DNA of 51,238 bases from JAUWOY01 sp034431315 (GTDB lineage: Bacteria > Chloroflexota > Anaerolineae > VGOG01), in NCBI GenBank assembly GCA_034431315.1, contig DAOUDK010000030.1, positions 1-51,238 of the forward strand, written 5' to 3'. The notes under the pieces were generated by a model that did no database searches, was not told the origin of the DNA, and saw only the letters and a program-made list of their open reading frames with translations. Of the stretch, positions 37,094 to 44,014 are shown one piece after another. A program made the position numbers and the translations under genes. Every line of letters begins with the position of its first letter. Position 1 is the stretch's first letter.

Positions 37094-37717
37094 TTAAGCA
37101 AACAACTCTTTCAGGCTCCGATGGAGACACTCATAATGATGCGATAGCGACTTGCCCAACGAGTCCTCGTCGGTGACTAGTTCCTTGTCGGCGTAGTGGA
37201 CATTGAGGTGGGCTCTTAAGACATTGTCAGAGTTTGGCGACTCCAACCGAAGGCTATATCGGCTGTCCTCGACGTCATAGACCAGTTCGAGCTTAATGCG
37301 GCCTAAAGCTCCATTCAACTTGCCCTCAATCCCAGAAGGATTCTTCAAGAATGTATCTACCAGGAAAGCGCCAGAGTCATCTACACCGGTCAGGCCAAAA
37401 ACGACATCGTAGTTATATCCATACGCCACAAGGTCAGTCTGTCCTGCTGCTGTGACAATGGGCCCCAGGATGGCGGAAAGTGGACTGCGAGAAAGATCCG
37501 ATGAACGATCGTCCAGACGCAATCTACGATCTAACAACTGGAGCAATACACCGTTGGGGTATTGAATAACAAGGACATCAGGAAAGCTGGTGACTATGGG
37601 CTGGGGCTCTCTTGGAAAGATTCCTGTCAGCTTATCAAGAGATACCAAACCGAAGTCAAGCTCTCGATAGACAATCGTGATGTTTGTGCGTTGTAGTTGG
37701 ATGTTTTCTATAGGCAT
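37094..37717 (-). CDS. unknown protein, 207 residues, first gene of the PIN operon
   Basis: ATG at 37717 is preceded by GGGGGGAG, giving MPIENIQLQRTNITIVYREL. The sequence is beta-rich without hydrophobic segments (PIVTSFPDVLVIQYPNGVLL; YGYNYDVVFGLTG) and ends in a helical, basic stretch (SLSHHYECLHRSLKELFA). Not recognised. It heads a tight operon with the 151-residue protein and the PIN protein. Its 5' region is cut close by the IS630 element (98 bp away), which may have displaced its promoter; I see no good promoter in the remaining gap. Confidence 0.65.
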   Translation of the reverse strand: MPIENIQLQRTNITIVYRELDFGLVSLDKLTGIFPREPQPIVTSFPDVLVIQYPNGVLLQLLDRRLRLDDRSSDLSRSPLSAILGPIVTAAGQTDLVAYGYNYDVVFGLTGVDDSGAFLVDTFLKNPSGIEGKLNGALGRIKLELVYDVEDSRYSLRLESPNSDNVLRAHLNVHYADKELVTDEDSLGKSLSHHYECLHRSLKELFA

Positions 37718-37814
37718 TGCTCCCCCCTTTCCCCACTCGCCGCTCATACTTCAATGATATTCCCAAGTGACTTTCCTCCCAGAAAGATGGAACAATCCAA
37801 GACATGGTGCACTA

Positions 37815-39013
37815 GTACTTTGTCAACGGTCATTTGATGGGTGACGCTAATGGGTGTATACTATCTCCAAAAAGGAGATGGCCATGACCAGGAAGTATAT
37901 CGTTACCCTGAGCGCAGAAGAACGTGAGGCGCTGCGGAAACTGATTTCGTCCGGGACAGCACGGGCCCGCAAGCTGGCCCGTACGCGTATTCTCCTGAAA
38001 GCCGATGCGGGCTGGCAGGATCAAAGAATCAGTGAAGCACTGGATGTAAGTATTGCCACCATTGAACGAGTGCGCCAGCGCTTTGTCGAAGAAGGGTTGG
38101 AGGCCGCTTTGAACCGACGTCCTCCTACCCGTGAATACAGACGAAAGCTGGACGGGGAGCAAGAAGCGCATCTTATTGCCTTGACGTGCAGCGTTCCCCC
38201 TAAAGGACACCAGCGCTGGACGATGCGTTTGTTAGCGATCAAGATGGTGGCCTTGGAATACATTGAGAGCGTATCGCATGAAACCGTCCGGCAAGTGCTC
38301 AAAGAGAACGAACTGAAGCCGTGGCTCAAGAAGCGATGGTGTATCCCGCCAAAAGCTAATGCTGAGTTTGTCTACCACATGGAGGATGTGCTGGATGTGT
38401 ATACACGACCCGCTGATCCAGCCAACCCCATTGTCTGTTTTGACGAAACGCCTGTGCAATTGGTAAGTGAGAAGCGATTGCCTCTACCATTGGAACCTGG
38501 GAAACCCCAGCGCTACGACTATGAATATCGCCGAGAAGGCGTCACTAATCTATTCATGTTCTTCGCTCCCTTGCAGAACTGGCGCCATGTTAAAGTCACC
38601 GACCGGCGGACGAAAGTGGACTGGACTGAGTGTATGCGCGACCTCGTCGATGTTCATTTTCCCGAAGCTGCGGTCATCACGGTCGTGCAGGACCAGTTGA
38701 ACACCCATAACCCAGCCGCACTCTACGAGGCCTTTCCGCCCACCGAAGCCAAACGCATTCTGGATCGGCTGGAGTTCCACTTTACACCCAAGCACGGCAG
38801 TTGGCTCAACATGGCGGAGATCGAGTTGAGCGTGCTCAGTCGGCAATGTCTCGATCAACGCATTCCTGACCAAACGACGCTGGCGCAGGAGACAGCGGCT
38901 TGGGAAGCGGAGCGCAATGCCAACGGCGCAACCGTCAACTGGCGCTTCACGACCGAGGACGCACGCATCAAGCTGAAGCGCCTCTACCCATCAATTCAGA
39001 CTTGACAAAGTAC
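37815..39013. mobile_element. IS630-family insertion sequence, 1199 bp
   Basis: Bounded by inverted repeats GTACTTTGTCAA (37815-37826) and TTGACAAAGTAC (39002-39013); similarity continues inward as TTGATGGGT at both ends. Flanked on each side by TA (37813-37814, 39014-39015), the target duplicated by IS630/Tc1 elements. The single transposase is intact, so the element may be active. It lies between the PIN operon and the tRNA-Ala pair. Confidence 0.9.
37884..39005 (+). CDS. IS630-family transposase
   Basis: 373 residues. ATG at 37884 has AAGGAG seven bases upstream; an in-frame earlier start at 37854 is less likely. The N-terminal helix-turn-helix region (LARTRILLKADAGWQDQRIS) is followed by a DDE/D core: CFDETPVQLV (first Asp), VVQDQLNTHNPAALYEAFP (second Asp; compare the usual DNLNTH) and PKHGSWLNMAEIELSVL (Glu). 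No frameshift is seen. It ends 8 bp inside the right inverted repeat. Confidence 0.93.
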   Translation: MTRKYIVTLSAEEREALRKLISSGTARARKLARTRILLKADAGWQDQRISEALDVSIATIERVRQRFVEEGLEAALNRRPPTREYRRKLDGEQEAHLIALTCSVPPKGHQRWTMRLLAIKMVALEYIESVSHETVRQVLKENELKPWLKKRWCIPPKANAEFVYHMEDVLDVYTRPADPANPIVCFDETPVQLVSEKRLPLPLEPGKPQRYDYEYRREGVTNLFMFFAPLQNWRHVKVTDRRTKVDWTECMRDLVDVHFPEAAVITVVQDQLNTHNPAALYEAFPPTEAKRILDRLEFHFTPKHGSWLNMAEIELSVLSRQCLDQRIPDQTTLAQETAAWEAERNANGATVNWRFTTEDARIKLKRLYPSIQT

Positions 39014-39036
39014 TAGAAGTACTCGCTTCCAATGAG

Positions 39037-39109
39037 TGGAGCCGGAGGGACTCGAACCCTCGGCCTTCTCAATGCCATTGAGACGCGATCCCAACTTCGC
39101 CACGGCCCC
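39037..39109 (-). tRNA. tRNA-Ala (anticodon GGC), second copy
   Basis: 73 nt. Acceptor GGGGCCG / CGGCTCC with discriminator A, including a G3-T70 pair. Anticodon stem TCTCA / TGAGA, loop ATGGCAT (GGC). T-arm GAGGGTTCGAGTCCCTC. It shares the anticodon arm with the copy at 17247 but differs in acceptor and D-arm (GCGAAGTTGGGATCGC). No encoded CCA. Confidence 0.9.
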
Positions 39110-39114
39110 ATGAG

Positions 39115-39187
39115 TGGAGCTGAGGGGACTCGAACCCCTGACCTCATCAGTGCGATTGATGCGCTCTCCCATCTGAGCTACAGCCCC
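39115..39187 (-). tRNA. tRNA-Ala (anticodon CGC)
   Basis: 73 nt. Acceptor GGGGCTG / CAGCTCC plus A, with G3-T70. D-arm GCTCAGATGGGAGAGC; anticodon stem CATCA / TGATG around ATCGCAC (CGC, reading GCG); T-arm GGGGTTCGAGTCCCC. Five bases upstream of tRNA-Ala(GGC), so the two form one transcript. Confidence 0.95.
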
Positions 39188-39199
39188 AACTGCTGCTAT

Positions 39200-39228
39200 A
39201 GTATAGGGCAATGTCATAAAGTTGTCAA
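39200..39228 (-). promoter_or_regulatory. consensus promoter of the tRNA-Ala pair
   Basis: Minus-strand -35 TTGACA (39223-39228), 17-bp spacer, -10 TATACT (39200-39205), 12 bp before the first tRNA nucleotide. Near-perfect consensus, as expected for a stable-RNA promoter. Confidence 0.9.
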
Positions 39229-39241
39229 GCTGCGAACACGC

Positions 39242-40081
39242 TTATCCTTCCTCCAACGCCTCAATCCCCAGGATCCGAGCCGCGTTTCCCCCCAGGATCT
39301 TGGCCTTGGCCTCCTTGCTGAGGGGCAAAGCGCGGATGGCCTCGATGTTGCCCCCGATACTGGGCACGCCGGGCCAATCGGTGCCGAAGATGACCTTGTC
39401 GGCCAGTCGCTCCAGCTCAGGGAAGTAGTCCAGCAGCTTGTGGGGCGGCAGGCCAGCCACCTCCATGTAAACGTTGGGGTGGATTCTGGCCAGGAACGCC
39501 GCCCGGTCGTACCAGAAGCCCCGCCCGCTGTGCGCCTGGACGATGACCAGGTCGGGAAAGTCCACCGCCACGTCGTCCAGAAAAAGGGGATCGCCATACT
39601 TCAGCCGGGAACCGCGGAAGAGCGAGGAGCCGGTGTGGAACATGACCGGGATGCCCAGCTCTTCGGCCTTAGCGTAGACGGGGTAAAGGTTGTTGTCGTT
39701 GGGATAGAAAAGCTGATAGGTGGGCAGGAGCTTGAGCCCCCGGCAGCCCAGCTCTCGCACGCAGCGCTCCAACTCCTGGGCCGGCCTGGCCACCATGAAG
39801 GGATTGATATTGGCGAAGGGAATGAGGCAGTCCACCCCCTGGCAGAACTCGGCCACGTATTCGTTAGTCGTCACCCCGGTGGTGATGGGGCTGATCTCGG
39901 CCAGCACGACGGCGTAGTCCACGCCGCTCTCCCGCAGCACCTGCTGAACCCCCTCAGGGGTCAACAGATCCCCGATATGCTCCAGGAAATCCTCTTCCGC
40001 GAAAGTCTGCATCCACTCCACCACCCACGGATGGTAGTGCTCAGGCTGAGCGGCGTGCAGATGAAAGTCAATGATGGGCAT
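39242..40081 (-). CDS. amidohydrolase-2 family metal-dependent hydrolase
   Basis: 279 residues from ATG 40081 with AGGAGG upstream; the frame before it is non-coding. The TIM-barrel hydrolase motifs are present: IIDFHLH (HxH metal ligands), GLKLLPTYQLFYPND, PVMFHTGSSL (His), VIVQAHSGRG (His) and FGTDWPGVPS (Asp). It resembles ACMSD/2-pyrone-4,6-dicarboxylate-lactonase-like enzymes (decarboxylases or hydrolases). Substrate not known. Its 5' end faces the amt-like gene across a 107-bp divergent promoter region. Confidence 0.9.
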   Translation of the reverse strand: MPIIDFHLHAAQPEHYHPWVVEWMQTFAEEDFLEHIGDLLTPEGVQQVLRESGVDYAVVLAEISPITTGVTTNEYVAEFCQGVDCLIPFANINPFMVARPAQELERCVRELGCRGLKLLPTYQLFYPNDNNLYPVYAKAEELGIPVMFHTGSSLFRGSRLKYGDPLFLDDVAVDFPDLVIVQAHSGRGFWYDRAAFLARIHPNVYMEVAGLPPHKLLDYFPELERLADKVIFGTDWPGVPSIGGNIEAIRALPLSKEAKAKILGGNAARILGIEALEEG

Positions 40082-40122
40082 GGGTAGTCCTCCTGTTGGG
40101 TAATCACCAGAACCAGGCCAAC

Positions 40123-40151
40123 TTGAATTATTTGCCACTATCTGGTATGAT
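40123..40151 (+). promoter_or_regulatory. promoter of the ammonium-transporter gene
   Basis: -35 TTGAAT (40123-40128), 17-bp spacer, -10 TATGAT (40146-40151) preceded by TGG (extended -10). GGAGGAG lies before the ATG at 40189. Confidence 0.65.
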
Positions 40152-40188
40152 AAGCAAGGTTGCACAATATCTGTTCACGGGAGGAGAA

Positions 40189-41574
40189 ATGCTCAACAGC
40201 GGTCTTTTGATAAGTGTTGTTATCGTATCACTCGGCGGCCTGACTTTCGCCACCAGTTCCCTCGAAGCCGCCCCGGTTTGGCCCCTGCTGGCCGGTAGCC
40301 TGGCCTTCCTGATACCGGCGGGCTTCACTCTGCTGGCCAGCGGCGGGATGCCAGAGGAGAAAGCTGTGCCCACGGCCATGATGGGCCTGGCAGTCACAGG
40401 GCTGGCGCTGGTGGGCTACCTGGCTTGCGGCTTCGGCCTCCAGTTCGGGGGCATCGGCCTGGTTTCGGATCTGCCGGGCCTGGAAGGGTTGATCTGGGAG
40501 TGGTCGCCTCTGGATGCGACCTGGGGCACTGGCTGGGGGACACTGGGGCTGAAGGGCTTCTTCTTGCAGGAAGGCGCCGATACGCCGCTGGCCTACGCCC
40601 TCTTCTTCTCCCAACTGCCCCTGGTGATCACCGCCAGTCTCATCCCCCTGTTGACTCTGAGAAAGCGGGCCAAATCCCTGGCCCTCGTACCGGCGGCCTT
40701 GCTGATCGCGGCCGTGGTCTATCCCGTCATCGGCAACTGGGTTTGGGGAGGCGGCTGGCTGGCGAACCTGGGCTCGAACCTGGAGCTAGGCCACGGTTTC
40801 GTTGATTTCGCCGGGTCGGGGATGGTACACCTCCTGGGCGGAGTGGCGGCCTTGGGCGGGATTCTAGCCTTCGGTTTCCGCTCCGAAGAGACGAAAGAAC
40901 CTGCCGAAATGCCGCCCGTCCATCTGCCCCTCCTGGCGATCCTGGGCTCCCTGCTGCTCCTCGTCGGCTGGCTGGGCCTGGTCTTCAGCAATCCCCTGTA
41001 CACGTCGAACGAGGGTCTGCCCAGAGCTCTCATCGCCGTGAACGTCGTCCTGGCGGCCGGTGGCAGCCTGCTGGTGGCCATGCTCTACGCCTGGTTCGCC
41101 ACCGGTGGGGCCGACGTGCTGATGGCCGCTCGCGGCCTGGCGGCTGGCCTGATCGCCATCAGCGCGGCCTGCCCCTTCGTGCCCCCCTGGGCGGCGTTGA
41201 TCATCGGCGCTGTGGCTGGCCTCTTACTCCCCCTGGGCATCTACCTCGTCGAGTACCTGCTGCGGCTGGACGACCCGGCGGCGGCCATCGCCACCCACGG
41301 CCTGAGCGGCCTGTGGGGACTCCTGGCCCTGGCCATCTTCGCCGATGGGATTTACGGAGCGGGCTGGAACGGGATAGGATCAGAGGAGTACCTGGGCATC
41401 GCTGGGCAAGGGGTCTCCGGTGGCTTCGTCGCTGCCGGCTTCCAGCTCGACCTTCCAAACCAGCTTTTCGCCCAACTGGCTGGGGTAGCCACCATCGCCA
41501 CCCTCGCCTTCGCCCTGGCCTGGCTCTTTTTCAAGATACTGGATGTGCTCATCAAGGCCGGGACGGGGGAATGA
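40189..41574 (+). CDS. Amt/Rh-family ammonium transporter
   Basis: 461 residues, about eleven hydrophobic helices. ATG at 40189 follows GGGAGGAG; the frame upstream is open but unlikely. Family signatures: VIGNWVWGGGWLANLG, VDFAGSGMVHLLGGVAALGG with the first pore histidine, and IATHGLSGLWGLLAL with the second pore histidine in TM10. The twin-His conduction site is therefore intact. The sequence is diverged, and no glnK is present next to it. It probably moves ammonia across the membrane; import versus other substrates cannot be decided here. Confidence 0.85.
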   Translation: MLNSGLLISVVIVSLGGLTFATSSLEAAPVWPLLAGSLAFLIPAGFTLLASGGMPEEKAVPTAMMGLAVTGLALVGYLACGFGLQFGGIGLVSDLPGLEGLIWEWSPLDATWGTGWGTLGLKGFFLQEGADTPLAYALFFSQLPLVITASLIPLLTLRKRAKSLALVPAALLIAAVVYPVIGNWVWGGGWLANLGSNLELGHGFVDFAGSGMVHLLGGVAALGGILAFGFRSEETKEPAEMPPVHLPLLAILGSLLLLVGWLGLVFSNPLYTSNEGLPRALIAVNVVLAAGGSLLVAMLYAWFATGGADVLMAARGLAAGLIAISAACPFVPPWAALIIGAVAGLLLPLGIYLVEYLLRLDDPAAAIATHGLSGLWGLLALAIFADGIYGAGWNGIGSEEYLGIAGQGVSGGFVAAGFQLDLPNQLFAQLAGVATIATLAFALAWLFFKILDVLIKAGTGE

Positions 41575-41580
41575 GTGAAA

Positions 41581-41669
41581 CTGTCAACGGATTCGGGGAG
41601 CGGATTGAACAGATTGGGGATCCGTGTGCGGCATCTTCCGTTCAATCCGTTCCAAAAATCCGCTGACAG
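41581..41669. repeat. 89-bp imperfect palindrome after the amt-like gene
   Basis: 30-base arms CTGTCAACGGATT...CGGATTGAAC (41581-41610) and GTTCAATCCG...CCGCTGACAG (41640-41669) around a 29-base loop, with about six mismatches. It begins 7 bp after the stop. No T-run follows. The remaining 41670-41772 has no gene or signal I recognise. Confidence 0.75.
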
Positions 41670-41772
41670 TGTTCTGCGTCTTCTATCCCCCTGCTTTACG
41701 GAGTGCCCCCACAAGCGCGATTTCAATCGCCATCCAACTTTCTCGCAATGTACCCTCCCACGTTTGCGGGAA

Positions 41773-42240
41773 TTATCGCCCGGCCAACTTCAGGGCTGTG
41801 GACACGGCCTCAGCGGGAGTCGCCGCCTCCACGATGGCCGACACCAGCCGGCCCTCCTGGGCCAGTTGCCAGGTGTTTAGGCCAACGACCGGGATGCCCA
41901 GCTTGAGGGCATAGGCGATCTCCGAAAGGGTGCCATACTCACCATCCACGGCGATCACCGCCTGAGCGGTACGGACGACGATAACGTTGCGAGCCCCGCC
42001 CAGGCCGGTGACCACGGGGATGTCTACGTGGGGATTAGCCTCGTGGCGGCTGAAGCCGGGCAAGATGCCAATGGTCAAGCCGCCTTCTGATTTGGCCCCT
42101 CGGCAGGCTGCCTCCATCACTCCGCCCAGGCCGCCGCAGACCAGGGCAACTCCTCTCCTGGCCAGCTCACGCCCGACGGACTCCGCGACCCGTGCCACCT
42201 CTTTCGAGCATTGCCCCGCCCCGATGACCGCTACGATCAT
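41773..42240 (-). CDS. LOG-like Rossmann-fold protein (TIGR00725 type)
   Basis: 155 residues. The nucleotide-binding-like start MIVAVIGAGQCSKE, then VCGGLGGVMEAACRGAKSEG, a PGF, GGARNVIVVRTAQAVIAVDG and EYGTLSEIAYALKLGIPVVG. The GTLSE and GARN stretches correspond to the PGGxGTxxE region of the lysine-decarboxylase-like/LOG superfamily but are altered, as in the TIGR00725 subgroup. Function unproven; nucleotide phosphoribohydrolase activity is a possibility. ATG overlaps the thpR stop (ATGA), forming a two-gene operon. Confidence 0.85.
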   Translation of the reverse strand: MIVAVIGAGQCSKEVARVAESVGRELARRGVALVCGGLGGVMEAACRGAKSEGGLTIGILPGFSRHEANPHVDIPVVTGLGGARNVIVVRTAQAVIAVDGEYGTLSEIAYALKLGIPVVGLNTWQLAQEGRLVSAIVEAATPAEAVSTALKLAGR

Positions 42241-42824
42241 ATCCCCTCTAATCCTGCTGCTGCCAGCCGGGTGTACACCGCGCCCGTCGGCTTCAGATCA
42301 CTCTTTATCAAGCTGACCGCCCGGGCCTCCATCTGGGCCAGTTCGCCGATGTCTGTCTCTTGGACGAGCCGGCCCAGGCGCCGCACATCGCCGGAACTGG
42401 CCCGTCGCTGAGTTCGCCCCAGGGTCAGGTGAGCGTGGAACCTACGCCCTTCCGGAGCAAACCCCAATTGCTCCATCCCGTCCTCAATGGCTTTTTGAAG
42501 ACCTGCCAAAGTCCCGCTCTCCTCCTGCACACCCACCCAGAGGACACGGGGACGCCGCGGGTTAGGGAAGCAACCCAGCCCGCCAACGGACAAGGAGAAA
42601 GCAGGGAACCCCGCGCAAGCCTGGGTGAGGGCTCGCTCTATCTCCTCGATCCTGTTGGCAGGCACGTCGCCCAGGAACTTGAGGGTGAGATGGATGCCTC
42701 CCGGCTTGACCCACCGCACCGAGCCTTGAGGTACCTTAGACTTGAGCTGGGCCTGCAAATCGGCTAAGGCAGCGTTGATGGTCTCATCCAGCTCGATGGC
42801 TATGAAAGTGCGAACTTGTTTCAT
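42237..42824 (-). CDS. thpR: RNA 2',3'-cyclic phosphodiesterase
   Basis: 195 residues of the LigT/2H phosphoesterase family. Both catalytic HxTx motifs are visible: HLTLKFLGDV (near 45) and HAHLTLGR (near 135). The N-terminus RTFIAIELDE and WVKPGGIHLTL are typical. It hydrolyses 2',3'-cyclic phosphates at RNA ends to 2'-phosphates. GAGGAGG precedes the ATG. First gene of the operon with the LOG-like protein. Confidence 0.93.
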   Translation of the reverse strand: MKQVRTFIAIELDETINAALADLQAQLKSKVPQGSVRWVKPGGIHLTLKFLGDVPANRIEEIERALTQACAGFPAFSLSVGGLGCFPNPRRPRVLWVGVQEESGTLAGLQKAIEDGMEQLGFAPEGRRFHAHLTLGRTQRRASSGDVRRLGRLVQETDIGELAQMEARAVSLIKSDLKPTGAVYTRLAAAGLEGI

Positions 42825-42856
42825 GTGTATGCCCTCCTCGTGCAGATTCCTGGTTT

Positions 42857-42885
42857 ATTATATCACACTTGGGAGAGGAGTACAA
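42857..42885 (-). promoter_or_regulatory. promoter of thpR
   Basis: Minus-strand -35 TTGTAC (42880-42885), 17-bp spacer, -10 TATAAT (42857-42862) with TGA before it. About 33 bp before the thpR start. Confidence 0.7.
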
Positions 42886-42981
42886 AAGAGATTTGAACTT
42901 TCGCCCCTGTCTCAAGGTATAGATTGAGGAAAGCCACCCCTTAAGCCGAAGTGATCGCCACTACCATTTTCCGCCAAATGC

Positions 42982-42990
42982 TGGTATAAT
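42982..42990 (+). promoter_or_regulatory. extended -10 promoter of the moxR operon
   Basis: TGGTATAAT, perfect extended -10, 56 bp upstream of the moxR-like ATG. No clear -35. AGAGGAG ribosome-binding site is 11 bp before the start codon. Confidence 0.55.
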
Positions 42991-43045
42991 GTACCCTGGC
43001 ATACACGCCTAGCCAAAGACTATTGCCCGAGAGGAGCGCAAAGTC

Positions 43046-43999
43046 ATGAACACCGTCCAAGCTGCTGCCGAGAAAGTCATCGAGAACGTAGAGAAGGTCA
43101 TCATCGGTAAACACGAGGAGATAAAGCTCACCCTGGTGGGCCTGCTCTGCCGGGGGCACCTGCTCATCGAGGACGTGCCTGGCGTGGGCAAGACGATGCT
43201 GGCCAGGTCCATCGCCAAATCCATAGGCTGCACCTTCCGGCGCATCCAGTTCACGCCGGATATGCTGCCCAGCGACGTGACCGGGGTGTCGGTGTTCAAT
43301 CAGAAGACGCAAGAGTTCGAGTTCCGGCCCGGCCCGGTGATGGCCCAAATCGTCCTCACCGACGAGATCAACCGCGCCCCCCCCAAGACCCAGTCGGCTC
43401 TGCTGGAGGCCATGCAGGAGCAACAGGTCACGGTGGACGGGGTCACTTACCCGATCCCTGAGCCTTTCCTCGTCCTGGCAACGCAAAACCCCATCGAGTA
43501 CGAAGGAACCTTCCCCCTACCTGAGGCCCAGTTGGACCGCTTCATGATGCGCATCAGCCTCGGCTACCCCAGCCCTGAGGACGAGATAGCCATCCTCGAT
43601 TCCCAACAATACGTGCATCCCGTGGAGACCCTCGAGCAAGCGATAGACGTCCGAGAACTGCTGGACGCTCAGGAGAAGGTCAAAGAGATTTATGTAGACC
43701 CACTAGTCAAAGAATACATCGTGGCCCTGGTGAACGCCACCCGCGACCACCCCGATGTTTACCTCGGGGCCAGCCCGCGCGGGAGCCTGGCTCTCTACAA
43801 AACCGGTCGAGCGCGAGCCGCCCTCCTGGGACGCGACTACGTCATCCCCGATGACATCAAGGCCCTGGCCATAACCACCCTGGCCCATCGCCTGATCGTC
43901 AGCCCCTCGGCCCGCATCAAAGAGGTTGATCCCAGAGCGGTGGTCGAGGAAACCCTCAAATCGGTACCCGTGCCCGGTGCCCGAGTCCGCGTACGATAG
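43046..43999 (+). CDS. MoxR-family AAA+ ATPase
   Basis: 317 residues. Walker A EDVPGVGKT (42-50), the FRRIQFTPDMLPSDVTG loop, Walker B IVLTDEINRAPPKTQSALLE, sensor 1 LVLATQNPIEYEGTFPLPEAQ, arginine finger LDRFMM, and the C-terminal lid with GASPRG and LAHRLI. MoxR ATPases act as chaperones with DUF58/VWA partners, and a DUF58 gene is the second gene downstream. A radical SAM gene interrupts that usual pairing. Confidence 0.95.
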   Translation: MNTVQAAAEKVIENVEKVIIGKHEEIKLTLVGLLCRGHLLIEDVPGVGKTMLARSIAKSIGCTFRRIQFTPDMLPSDVTGVSVFNQKTQEFEFRPGPVMAQIVLTDEINRAPPKTQSALLEAMQEQQVTVDGVTYPIPEPFLVLATQNPIEYEGTFPLPEAQLDRFMMRISLGYPSPEDEIAILDSQQYVHPVETLEQAIDVRELLDAQEKVKEIYVDPLVKEYIVALVNATRDHPDVYLGASPRGSLALYKTGRARAALLGRDYVIPDDIKALAITTLAHRLIVSPSARIKEVDPRAVVEETLKSVPVPGARVRVR

Positions 44000-44014
44000 A
44001 AAGAATCCAATCCT

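Noticed and set aside
42900..43486. 181-codon minus-strand frame at 42941-43486
   Set aside because: Antisense to the start of the MoxR gene and its promoter region.
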